DNA of 64,000 nucleotides, taken from the NCBI GenBank assembly GCA_041398665.1, contig JAWKUH010000021.1, positions 25,181 to 89,180 of the forward strand. The letters are read 5' to 3'. This document shows positions 10,122-18,431 of the stretch, in pieces. Positions within the stretch are counted from its first letter, which is position 1, and each line of letters begins with the position of its first letter. The stretch is from Rohdeia sp041398665 (lineage in GTDB: Bacteria; Planctomycetota; UBA1135; GCA-002686595). The notes beneath the pieces are model-generated. The model worked only from the letters and a program-made list of their open reading frames with translations, was not told where the DNA came from and searched no databases. The position numbers and the translations under genes were made by a program.

Positions 10122-12152
10122 ATGTGCGGCACGGACAGCGCCCGCCACGACGGCGGTCGATCCGCCGGAGGCGTGTCGCTCCGCGCCGGCTCGCGAGGTG
10201 CCTGGAGCGTCGCGCTCCTCGGAACGCTCGCGCTGGCCGCGGCGGGGTGCCGCGAGGCAGCCGGCACCGCTCCCGCGTTGTCCGTGACCCAGTTCCGCCA
10301 CGACGGTGCGGACGGCGTCCTCCTCAACGAGGAGTTCGCCGTGCACTTCTCGGCGCCGATCGACCCGCGATCGATCACGTCGCACAGCGTGCACGTCCTC
10401 GACGGCGACGGCGCGGCGGTCGACACCGAGCTCCGGGTGCGCGGTCGGATGCTCACCATCGTCCCCGAGCTGCCCACCGACCCCGGCCTCGCGAACGGCA
10501 GTCTGCGCGCCGGCGAGCACTACACGCTCGAGGTGCTCGGCTACCCGCACCTCGACGGCGTGCGTTCGCGCGACGGTGCCTACCTCGCGCGGACCTACCT
10601 GAGCCGCTTCACGACGGTGACCGCGGACGCGCGGATCCCGTTCCGCGACGACGCACCGGAGCGTGTCGCGCTGGTCGGGCTCGAGTCGGCGAGCGTCGCG
10701 GCGGGGGAGCCCTGGGTCCTCGTGATCGACAAGGCCGTCGACCCGCGTTCGCCGACACGCGAGAGCTTCGTCCTCTGGTCGCGCGGATCGTCGGGCGACG
10801 CGCCGCGACCGCCCGAACGGATCGAGCTGCGGTCCAGACTCGTCGAGAACGTCGCGGGCGCCGCGCGCGTCGAGCTCGCGGCGGTCGACGACCGCGGTCT
10901 CCCGCGACTGCTCGAACCCGGCGACTACACCCTCGTCGCGGGCGGTCCCGACGCGTCGCTGCGCGATCTCGTGGGTCGTCCGGCGGTATTGCCGCTCCCG
11001 CAGCTCGAACTCTCCGTGACCGAGCGCGAGCCGTTGCCCGCGGGGCCGCGCTACCTCGAGACGTTCGCCGCCCGCGGCGACGCGTCGCCGCGCGTGCTCG
11101 ACGGTTGCGTCGGTCAGGCGTCCTGGCGCGGTGACGGCAAGGTGCGGACGCGCTTCCCGGCGGCCGCAGGGTCCGGCGCGGACGGCGCGGTCTCGCTCGT
11201 CGACGCGGCGGGGCGTCGGCGCTGGGACGCCACCGATCTCATCGTGCCGGAGGGCGCCGATGTCGAGCTCCCCGGCGTCGGGCTCGTCACGATCGCTGCG
11301 CAGGGAACCCTCGTCGTCGAGGGGCACGTCGTGCGTCGCGTGCAACCGCCCGGCGTCGCACGCGCTCCGGGGCGCGCCCTGCTCGAGTGGCAACAGGGAC
11401 TGCGGCGGCTCGACGCCGCCGCGAAGGCGCTGCGCGAGCGTCCGGCCGCCGCGAGCGCGCCGGGGAGCGTGTGGGCACGCGTGCACGAGCAGGTGCGCGT
11501 CGGGATCGCGCGTGCGGTCGAGGGTGTGCGCCTCGAGTTCGGTCGGAGCGTGACACTCTCGGAGTACCTCGCGTCCGCCGAACGCGCAGGACGACCGGTC
11601 ACCTGCCTCGTCGCAGGGGGCGACATCGTCGTCTCGGGCTCGATCGACTGCGACGGACCGCTGCTGCTCGTCGCCGGCGGCCGCGTGCGCGTCCTCGGAA
11701 CCGTCACCGGGAGCGACGTGTGCGCCAACCTCGACGCACCTCTCGGCGGGTGGAGCAACGGCGTGTCCGGCGCGTGGATGGACGTGCTCCGGCTCGAGGT
11801 CGACGAGCCCGACGCGAACGTCCTGCGACGCGACCAGGTGTGGTCGATCCTGTCCGGTCCCGTCCAGTGCGGCGGCGACTTCCACCGCTGGCGAGCCGCG
11901 CGCGTCGAGGGTCACGCCGGCGCCGGTCGTGTCGAGGTGACCTACCTCGGACTGCGACCCGGACCCGACGGGCGCCTGCGCGAGATCGGTCCGGTCGCGG
12001 ACGTGCGACTTCTCGAGGACTGCTCGGTCGTCCGCTACCGCATCGACCTCGTCGCCTTCGCGGCGCGCGGGTCGGCCGGTGAACTCGGCGCGACGCCGTC
12101 GGATCCCTGGGACCCGCCGTGGGTCGACGAGATCGAACTGGTCTGGGAGTGA
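10122..12152 (+). CDS. Lipoprotein with SbsA-like Ig domain (family member 3)
   Basis: A 676-residue predicted lipoprotein with a hydrophobic segment ending AAAGC (cysteine 43). Residues about 50-160 form an SbsA-like Ig domain (LNEEFAVHFSAPIDPRSITS) of the same kind as in the neighbouring large lipoproteins. Further on are strand-rich repeats such as GADVELPGVGLVTIAAQGTL and GGDIVVSGSIDCDGPLLLVA, which recall a beta-helix. The C-terminus (YRIDLVAF...VDEIELVWE) resembles the tail module of members 1 and 2, but the glycine-rich centre is much reduced. The start is supported by a -10-like box 7 bases upstream. It is followed 37 bp later by the prepilin peptidase gene. Substrate or partner unknown. 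Confidence 0.75.
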   Translation: MCGTDSARHDGGRSAGGVSLRAGSRGAWSVALLGTLALAAAGCREAAGTAPALSVTQFRHDGADGVLLNEEFAVHFSAPIDPRSITSHSVHVLDGDGAAVDTELRVRGRMLTIVPELPTDPGLANGSLRAGEHYTLEVLGYPHLDGVRSRDGAYLARTYLSRFTTVTADARIPFRDDAPERVALVGLESASVAAGEPWVLVIDKAVDPRSPTRESFVLWSRGSSGDAPRPPERIELRSRLVENVAGAARVELAAVDDRGLPRLLEPGDYTLVAGGPDASLRDLVGRPAVLPLPQLELSVTEREPLPAGPRYLETFAARGDASPRVLDGCVGQASWRGDGKVRTRFPAAAGSGADGAVSLVDAAGRRRWDATDLIVPEGADVELPGVGLVTIAAQGTLVVEGHVVRRVQPPGVARAPGRALLEWQQGLRRLDAAAKALRERPAAASAPGSVWARVHEQVRVGIARAVEGVRLEFGRSVTLSEYLASAERAGRPVTCLVAGGDIVVSGSIDCDGPLLLVAGGRVRVLGTVTGSDVCANLDAPLGGWSNGVSGAWMDVLRLEVDEPDANVLRRDQVWSILSGPVQCGGDFHRWRAARVEGHAGAGRVEVTYLGLRPGPDGRLREIGPVADVRLLEDCSVVRYRIDLVAFAARGSAGELGATPSDPWDPPWVDEIELVWE

Positions 12153-12174
12153 CCGTCCCGTCGGGCGCGCTCGC

Positions 12175-12180
12175 TACCGT
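12175..12180 (+). promoter_or_regulatory. -10-like box TACCGT next to a start codon
   Basis: GC-TACCGT ends 9 bases before the ATG at 12190 and no ribosome binding site is visible, so a leaderless or nearly leaderless mRNA is likely. Confidence 0.45.
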
Positions 12181-12189
12181 GGTGCGGCG

Positions 12190-13116
12190 ATGGGCGTGTT
12201 CGAGCTCCCCACCAGCCTGCAGATCGTGTTCGCCGCGTTGTTCGGTGTCACGGCGGGGTCGTTCGCGAACGCCGCGATCCACCGGCTCCCGCGCCCCGAG
12301 CTGGGCATGCTGCGGCCGAAGCGGTCGATCTGCCCGAAGTGCGGCTACCAGCTGCGCTGGTACGACAATCTGCCGCTCGTCTCCTGGGTGTCGCTGGGGG
12401 GGAAGTGCCGCTCGTGCCGCGCGTCGATCGGCTGGCGCTACCCCGTCGTCGAGCTCGTGTGCGGCGGGTTGTTCGTGCTGGCACTCCTGCGCCTGCCGGA
12501 GCCGAACGTCGGCCTGCTGCTCGTCTGGTGGGTCGCCCTGACGGCGCTCGTGATCGCGAGCGCCGTCGACTTCGAGTTCTTCGAGATCCCCGACGAGATC
12601 TCGATCGGCGGGACGGTCCTCGCACCGGTGTTCTGCCTGCTCGTGCCCGAGCTCCAGGCGGACACGCTCGTCGCGCAGTACATGGCCGACGGCGGGCCGG
12701 TGGGGCGCTTCGAGGCGCTCGTCGGTTCGTTCGCCGGCATCCTCGCGGGCGGCGGTCTGACCTACGGCGTGGGCTGGATCGGAGCTCGCCTGCACGGCCA
12801 GGAGGCCATGGGGCTCGGCGACGTCAAGCTCATGGCCGCCGCCGGAGGACTCGTCGGACCGGGCGGTGCACTCGCCGCGTTCCTGCTCGGCGCGGCGTTC
12901 GGATCGGTCGCGGGCGTCCTCGCCGTGATCCGGATCCACGTGCTCCTGAGGCGGCGCCAACGCCGTCTGGGACTTAGGAAGTCCTTTTTCTGGACCCTCG
13001 CCGGAGCGCGTCGACTCGGCCGCTATCTCCCGTTTGGCCCGTACCTCGCCTTGGGCATTGGTTTCGTGCTGCTCGCCTGGAATGATCTCCTTCGGCTCCT
13101 GCCCGGGAGCCCGTAG
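12190..13116 (+). CDS. pilD: Prepilin peptidase / N-methyltransferase (PilD/GspO type)
   Basis: An integral inner-membrane aspartic protease that cleaves the leader from type IV prepilins and methylates the new N-terminus. The N-terminal cytoplasmic domain has the paired zinc cysteines CPKC (48-51) and CRSC (73-76), the mark of the bifunctional form. The two catalytic aspartates are D127 (VDFEFFEIPDE) and D211 in GLGDVKL. Multiple hydrophobic segments follow, and the length of 308 residues is a little above the usual 250-290. Its substrates are likely the major pilin at 21748 and the minor pilins at 60-61 kb, all with cleavable leaders. The start is supported by a -10-like box 9 bases before the ATG. 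Confidence 0.95.
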   Translation: MGVFELPTSLQIVFAALFGVTAGSFANAAIHRLPRPELGMLRPKRSICPKCGYQLRWYDNLPLVSWVSLGGKCRSCRASIGWRYPVVELVCGGLFVLALLRLPEPNVGLLLVWWVALTALVIASAVDFEFFEIPDEISIGGTVLAPVFCLLVPELQADTLVAQYMADGGPVGRFEALVGSFAGILAGGGLTYGVGWIGARLHGQEAMGLGDVKLMAAAGGLVGPGGALAAFLLGAAFGSVAGVLAVIRIHVLLRRRQRRLGLRKSFFWTLAGARRLGRYLPFGPYLALGIGFVLLAWNDLLRLLPGSP

Positions 13117-13315
13117 GCGCACCGTTCCCGCGCGGAACCTGCGTCGAGGCCCGCCGGGCCCCGAGCGGAGGACGCCGCGAGCGTGCACTCCCCGGATCGC
13201 CCGACCGGAGTTCCGAGGCGGAACTCCACGAAGGGGCCCACATCCCGCCCGTCAACCCGACCCGACGAACCGAAACCCCCGCGGCCGGCCCCAGCGACCG
13301 GCCCTGGCGTCGAGC

Positions 13316-14023
13316 ATGAACTCCATCCACACGATCGAGAGGCCCGAGGGCGCGCTGCGCCGTCGTCTGCGCGGCCGCTTCGCCACGTTCGCGGCCCTGG
13401 CCCTGGCCGCCGTCTTCTCGCCGGGCTGCGCGACGCAGCAGGCGCTCCAGGACTACCAGGACGAGATCATCACGCTGCGCGACGAGAACTCGACCCTCAA
13501 GAGCCAGAAGCTCGAGCTCGAGCGGCAGGTCGGCGCCTACCAGGCGCAGATGTCCCAGCTCGACCGTCAGCTCCAGGAGGCGTCGTCGCCCCAGGCCGCG
13601 CCGAACTTCCCCGAGCTCACCGGCCAGGGCATCGACGTGTCGATGCGCGGCCAGGACATCGTCATCTCGATCCCGGCGGGCATCACCTTCGCCTCCGGAT
13701 CGGCCACGCTCTCGTCCGGCGGTCAGGACGCGGTCCGCTCCGTCGCCAACCGCCTCAAGAGCGAGTTCTCGAGCGCGACCTACTGGATCGAGGGCCACAC
13801 GGACACCGACGTCCCGACCAAGAGCAAGTTCAAGACGAACCGCGAACTCTCGATCGAGCGCGCGCGCAGCGTCCACGGCTTCCTGGTCGAGCAGTGCGGC
13901 ATCCCCGACGCCAAGTGCGTCGTCGCGGGACACGGCGAGTACCAACCGGTCGCCGACAACACGTCGGCCGCCGGCAAGGCCCGCAACCGCCGCGTCGAGA
14001 TCATCGTCCACCGCGGCGCCTGA
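13316..14023 (+). CDS. OmpA-like peptidoglycan-associated lipoprotein
   Basis: A 235-residue outer-membrane lipoprotein with its lipobox cysteine at 38 (FSPGC). Residues about 42-95 are a predicted coiled coil (QDEIITLRDENSTLKSQKLE). Residues about 110-233 are an OmpA-C domain with the diagnostic GHTDTD and the arginine-rich RELSIERARSV helix that bind the diaminopimelate of peptidoglycan. It probably tethers the outer membrane to the wall or acts as a Pal-like factor. The ATG at 13316 is the first start that gives a signal peptide. It lies 200 bp after pilD in the same direction, with a hairpin about 120 bp downstream. Confidence 0.88.
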   Translation: MNSIHTIERPEGALRRRLRGRFATFAALALAAVFSPGCATQQALQDYQDEIITLRDENSTLKSQKLELERQVGAYQAQMSQLDRQLQEASSPQAAPNFPELTGQGIDVSMRGQDIVISIPAGITFASGSATLSSGGQDAVRSVANRLKSEFSSATYWIEGHTDTDVPTKSKFKTNRELSIERARSVHGFLVEQCGIPDAKCVVAGHGEYQPVADNTSAAGKARNRRVEIIVHRGA

Positions 14024-14409
14024 TCGTCGAGGGCTCGAGCGGGGGGCACGACCGCTCGCTCGCAGCCCGGCGCGAACACCGAGGCGGCGACCCGCGCCGC
14101 GGTCCGACGGCGCACCGGGACCTCCCGGTCGCGTCCGCGAACACGACCCGCGTCCTCCGCTCCGGCGGGGGACGCGGGTCGCCGCACGTCGGGCGTCTCC
14201 TCGCGCGCCGCCGCACCCCGAGCGTCGAGCGCGACCGCTCGCTCCGCGGGCTTCGAACGAGGGTGTCGACGGGCGAGCGAGCGGCCCTCCGGAGGTGTAG
14301 GATCGGCCCCTCCGGGCGCGTGCGCCTGTCGATCTGCGCGCGCCTCGACCCGAGCGCCGGCCCCGTGCGGGCGGCGCGTCGGGACTTCTCCAGGCCCCCC
14401 GATCGCACC
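14024..14409 (+). other. Gap between the OmpA-like and EF-G-like genes
   Basis: 386 bases without a gene. It contains the hairpin at 14144-14181 and a TAGGAT box at 14298-14303 that could be a -10 element giving a leader of roughly 100 bases. Nothing else is evident. Confidence 0.4.
14144..14181 (+). terminator. Hairpin downstream of the OmpA-like gene
   Basis: A perfect 12-bp stem, CGACCCGCGTCC (14144-14155) with GGACGCGGGTCG (14170-14181), and a 14-base loop. It is a plausible terminator for the 13316-14023 transcript. Confidence 0.5.
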
Positions 14410-16428
14410 ATGAGCACATCGAGTTCGCGCCACAGGAACGTCGTCTTCGTGGGTCACCCGAGCGTCGGCAAGACGACGCTCGTGGACGCCCTCGCCTTCG
14501 CCGCCGGCGGCACCGACCGGAAGGGCTCGGTGGGCGACAAGACGAGTCTGTGCGACACGGAACCCGAGGAGCAGGAGAAGGAGCACACGCTCCAGCTCTC
14601 CGTCGTGCACGCGCGCCACGGCGAGTTCGACTGGAACTTCGTCGACACGCCGGGGTACCCCGACTTCGAGGGAGAGATGATCGCCGGCCTGTTCGCCGCC
14701 GACATGGCGATCGTGGTCGTGAGCTGCACGAGCGGCGTCACCACGAACCTCCGGCGCAAGGTCGCGCAGATCCAGCGCTCGGGTCGGCCGATGGCGATCG
14801 TCGTCACGCACTGCGAGGACGAGAACCGCACGTTCGAGTCCGTCGTCGAGGACCTGCGCGCCGCGTTCGGCGAGGTGTGCGTGCCAGGCTTGCTGCCCGA
14901 GCTCGACGGACGCCGACTGACGGGCGTGCACCGCGTCATGCGGGACGAGGCCAGCCCGTGGCGACGCCGCCTGATGGACCGCGTCATGGACGGCGCGGAC
15001 GACGAGGAGGCGATCGAGCGCTACCTCGAGACCCAGGAGCTCGACGAGGACGGGCTGCGCAAGCACTACCCGAGCGCCATCGTCAACCACTGCCTCGTGC
15101 CGATCCTGTGTGCGAACCCCGAGACGGGCGTCGGTGTCGACGAACTCCTCGCGTTCCTCGAGCGCGCGGCTCCCGGACCGCTGAAGGTCCAGGGCTACCG
15201 CTCGAACGGCGAGATCGTCGACCTCGCACCGGACGGTGATCCGGTCGGCGTCGTGTTCGGCGTCCGCACGGACCCGCACGTCGGCAAGGTCTGCTACGCG
15301 CGCATGCTCCACGGCGTGCTCGGTGCGCACGACCAGGTCGAGCGCGTCGGCGACGGCGCGCACGGCGAGAAGCTCGGCGGACTCTTCGTCCTCGTCGGCG
15401 GCAAGTCGCGCGAAGCGGTCGGTGACGCCGAGGCGGGCAGCATCGTCGCCTTCACCAAGGTCGAGGGACTGAAGGTCGGCGACACGTTCAAGCGCGTCGG
15501 CAAGAAGGCGGACGCCATCGACTTCCCTGCGATGCCGGAACCGCTCGTCTCGTTCGCCATCGACCTCAAGAGTCGCAACGACGAACAGAAGATCGGTCCC
15601 GCCCTGACGAAGCTCGCGGCCGAGGACCCCACGTTCCGCTTCCGCCACGACGACCTGACGCACCAGCTCGTGATCAGCGGCATGAGCGAACTGCACCTCC
15701 AGGTCGTCGAGAGCCGCCTCCAACGCCGCTTCGGCATCGGGATCGAGATGCATCCGCCGCGCATCGCCTACCGCGAGACGATCCGCGCGAACGCGGACGC
15801 GTCCCACAGGCACAAGAAGCAGAGCGGCGGCCGCGGCCAGTTCGGCGAGTGCCACCTGCGCGTGAAACCCGGTGCCGAGGGTTCCGGCGTCGTGTTCGTC
15901 GACAAGATCGTCGGCGGCGCGATCCCGCGGAACCTCATCCCCGCGGTGGAGAAGGGCATCCGCGAGATCTGCAACGGCGGGATCATGACGCACAGCCGCG
16001 TGGTCGACGTCGAGATCGAGCTCTACGACGGCAAGTTCCACGCCGTCGACTCCGACGAGGCGAGCTTCAAGACCGCCGGAGCGCGGGCGTTCCGCGCCGC
16101 GTTCGAGAAGGCCAAGCCCACGTTGCTCGAGCCGATCATGGAGCTCGAGATCCACGTCCCCTCCGACCACGCCGGCGCGGTCTTCTCCGACATCACGAGC
16201 CAGCGCCGCGGCCACGTGATCGACCAGGAGTCCGAGGGCGACGGTGCCGTGACGATCGTCCGAGCGCACGCGCCGCTCGCGCTGCTGCAGACCTACAACC
16301 GCGACCTCCGTTCTCAGACCGCCGGGGCCGCGACCTGGTCGATGAAGTTCCACGGCTACGCCGCGATGCCGGCGAACGAGCAGCAGAAAGTCCTGTCGGA
16401 GTCCGCGAAGAAGCACGAGGACGACTGA
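14410..16428 (+). CDS. Elongation factor G-like GTPase with an altered G4 motif
   Basis: A 672-residue protein with the complete EF-G layout. The G domain has P-loop GHPSVGKTT (near residue 15) and DTPGYPDFEGE; then come the EF-G domain II/III region, domain IV with SGGRGQFG and DGKFHAVDSDEASF, and a C-terminal domain V. It matches translation-factor paralogues rather than the canonical translocase. The NKxD guanine-specificity motif is replaced by THCEDENR, and the switch I region is shortened to QEKEHTLQLS. Nucleotide specificity or ribosomal role may therefore differ. A long open extension upstream shows no homology, so the ATG at 14410 is used. A hairpin follows directly. An additional canonical EF-G elsewhere in the genome is expected. 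Confidence 0.88.
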   Translation: MSTSSSRHRNVVFVGHPSVGKTTLVDALAFAAGGTDRKGSVGDKTSLCDTEPEEQEKEHTLQLSVVHARHGEFDWNFVDTPGYPDFEGEMIAGLFAADMAIVVVSCTSGVTTNLRRKVAQIQRSGRPMAIVVTHCEDENRTFESVVEDLRAAFGEVCVPGLLPELDGRRLTGVHRVMRDEASPWRRRLMDRVMDGADDEEAIERYLETQELDEDGLRKHYPSAIVNHCLVPILCANPETGVGVDELLAFLERAAPGPLKVQGYRSNGEIVDLAPDGDPVGVVFGVRTDPHVGKVCYARMLHGVLGAHDQVERVGDGAHGEKLGGLFVLVGGKSREAVGDAEAGSIVAFTKVEGLKVGDTFKRVGKKADAIDFPAMPEPLVSFAIDLKSRNDEQKIGPALTKLAAEDPTFRFRHDDLTHQLVISGMSELHLQVVESRLQRRFGIGIEMHPPRIAYRETIRANADASHRHKKQSGGRGQFGECHLRVKPGAEGSGVVFVDKIVGGAIPRNLIPAVEKGIREICNGGIMTHSRVVDVEIELYDGKFHAVDSDEASFKTAGARAFRAAFEKAKPTLLEPIMELEIHVPSDHAGAVFSDITSQRRGHVIDQESEGDGAVTIVRAHAPLALLQTYNRDLRSQTAGAATWSMKFHGYAAMPANEQQKVLSESAKKHEDD

Positions 16429-16430
16429 GC

Positions 16431-16461
16431 TGCGGACCGGCGCTTTCGGCGCAGGTCCGCA
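16431..16461 (+). terminator. Terminator-like hairpin after the EF-G-like gene
   Basis: TGCGGACC (16431-16438) pairs with GGTCCGCA (16454-16461); the inside GGCGC/GCGCA also pairs around TTTCG. It begins 2 bases after the stop codon. Confidence 0.6.
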
Positions 16462-16463
16462 CG

Positions 16464-17135
16464 GGGGAACCACGGAGCACACGAAGCACACCGAGAACAC
16501 CCGGGAAGTCGAGCCCTTCGTGTTCCTTCGTGCTCTTCGTGTCTCCGCGGCCCGGAGGGCCGACGTCCCCGGGGACCTCGCGCACCTCTCGAGGGGTGGC
16601 GCGGCCTGCCGGCCGCGCGAGGAACGCAGAGCGTCGCTTCGCGCCGCGCGGGGGAACGACGGAGCACACGGAGCATACGGAGCACACGAAGAAGGCCCGT
16701 GGAGTGGGCGTGGTGCTCTCGGCGTGCGGCGCGGGCTCAGGAGAGATCGAACGGCACCCGCGGCGCCCCGAGACTCGCTCGCAAGGGACGAGGGCGCTCT
16801 CCTCGCACGTCGTCCTCCGTTCCTCCTGTTCGTCCGTGGCGAACTCCTGGCGCCCGGAAGGCCGCGCGCACGACGATGCGCGACGGGCGATTCGTAGCTG
16901 CGCCGGAGTCGCTCGCTCGGCCCGGGCCGAGCCCTTCCGACTCCGCATGCACGACCACCGCCGGAGGACCGGTCGCCGAAGGGGCTGACTCGCCGGCACC
17001 GCGGCTGCGTGGAGCGCCCTCGGTCGGCCGGAGCTCCAGCCCGAGCGTTCGCACTCCGATTCACCCGCTTCGTGTGCTTCGCGTCCTTCGAGCGTCCCCT
17101 TCGCGTTTCCTGCGTGGGCTCGGCGCCGCGGGCAC
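16464..17135. repeat. Composite intergenic palindromic repeat, cluster A
   Basis: A mosaic of modules also found at 29.9-30.95, 49.77-50.09 and 57.7-58.34 kb. It includes 9-base periodic tracts CACGGAG-CACACGAAG (16473-16498) facing reverse-complement tracts CTTCGTGCTCTTCGTG (about 16520-16542), and the palindrome GCGCGGCCTGCCGGCCGCGC (about 16600-16619) followed by a GCGTCGCTTCGCGCCGCGCG hairpin. A second CACGGAGCATACGGAG run lies near 16665, and a TTCCTGCGTGG end module near 17110. Peptides in overlapping frames (TEHTEHTE) are artefacts of the 9-base period. It sits between EF-G and pilT, both on the + strand. Confidence 0.7.
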
Positions 17136-17366
17136 CGGAGCCGGCAACGCGCAGGTCGGTCGCACCGGAAAGTTCTTCCACGGCGCCACCCGCGGTGCTT
17201 CGCGGACACCCGTGCACGGCGGGCGCCGCGAGCGATTCGCAGCAGCCCTTCAGACGCCCATCCGCGCGGCCCGATGCATCGGGGACTCGGTCAGCGCCCC
17301 CGGTCCGTCCGGTGGGGGAGCGGCCGTGTCGACGTCGCCCGAAGGGCCAGCCCTCGCCGAATCCCC

Positions 17367-18431
17367 ATGATCACGATGGAAGACCTGCTTGCGCTCATGG
17401 TGCGCAAGGGTGGTTCCGACCTCCACATCTCCGCCGGCAGCCCGCCGCGGATCCGAGTCGACGGTTGCCTCGTGCCCGTCGACACGCCGCCGCTCGTCCC
17501 CGAGGACACGCGGCGGCTCGCGACGAGCGTGCTGACGCAGGAGCAGATCGCGAAGCTCGACCGCGAGCTCGAGCTCGACTGCTCCTTCGAACTGGCGGGA
17601 CAGGGCCGCTTCCGCGCGAACGTCTTCTACCAGCGCGGCTCGGTCGCCTGCGTGCTGCGTCTCGTCCCGAGCCGCATCATGACGTTCGACGAACTCGGCC
17701 TCCCGCTCGAGGTGTGCGAACGACTCTGCGGACTGCGCTCGGGTCTCGTGCTCGTGTGCGGCGCGACCGGTTCGGGCAAGTCGACGTCGCTCGCGTCGAT
17801 GATCGACCACATCAACCGGAACCGTCAGGGTCACATCGTCACGATCGAGGACCCGATCGAGTTCTCGCACAACAGCCAGTCGTGCCTCGTCACCCAGCGT
17901 GAGGTCGGCGGCGACTCCAAGGCGTTCCACAACGCGCTGCGCAGCGTGCTGCGTCAGGACCCCGACGTCGTCCTGGTCGGCGAGCTCCGCGACCTCGAGA
18001 CGATCGAGGCGGCGCTCACCCTCGCCGAGACGGGCCACCTGACGTTCGGCACGCTCCACACGAACGACGCGGTCCAGACCGTGAACCGTATCGTCGACGT
18101 GTTCCCATCGCACCAGCAGGCGCAGGTGCTGACGCAGCTCAGCTTCTCGCTCGAAGCGGTGTTCTGCCAACAGCTTCTGCCGAAGGCCGAGGGCCGCGGA
18201 CGGGTGATGGCCGCGGAGGTCCTGCTCGCCACGCCCGCGGTGCGCGCGCTCGTCCGCGAGGGCAAGTCGCACCAGATCTACTCGCAGATGCAGACCGGCG
18301 GTCGCATCGGCATGAAGACCATGACGGCGTCGCTCGCCGAAGCGGTCCGCAAGGGCCAGGTCCGCATCCAGGACGCCGAGTCCGTCCTCTCCGATCCCAG
18401 CGAATTCCTGCGCCTCGTGCGCGCCGCCTGA
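17367..18431 (+). CDS. pilT: Type IV pilus retraction ATPase PilT
   Basis: A 354-residue hexameric ATPase that powers pilus retraction (twitching, DNA uptake). Seen: SDLHISAG at the N-terminus, Walker A GATGSGKST (132-140), Asp box EDPIEF (161-166), Walker B DVVLVGELRD (about 200-209) and His box TLHTNDA (229-235). The PilT-specific AVRALVREGKSHQIY corresponds to the AIRNLIRE motif needed for retraction and separates it from PilB/GspE. Its stop overlaps the ATG of pilB by one base (TGATG), so the two are translationally coupled. A retraction ATPase next to pilB and pilC favours a type IV pilus over a type II secretion system. Confidence 0.95.
   Translation: MITMEDLLALMVRKGGSDLHISAGSPPRIRVDGCLVPVDTPPLVPEDTRRLATSVLTQEQIAKLDRELELDCSFELAGQGRFRANVFYQRGSVACVLRLVPSRIMTFDELGLPLEVCERLCGLRSGLVLVCGATGSGKSTSLASMIDHINRNRQGHIVTIEDPIEFSHNSQSCLVTQREVGGDSKAFHNALRSVLRQDPDVVLVGELRDLETIEAALTLAETGHLTFGTLHTNDAVQTVNRIVDVFPSHQQAQVLTQLSFSLEAVFCQQLLPKAEGRGRVMAAEVLLATPAVRALVREGKSHQIYSQMQTGGRIGMKTMTASLAEAVRKGQVRIQDAESVLSDPSEFLRLVRAA

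Noticed and set aside
16473..16700. Peptides with TEHTEHTE-type repeats in the 16.5 kb repeat
   Set aside because: They arise from the 9-base period of the CACGAAG tract, which is non-coding repeat DNA.
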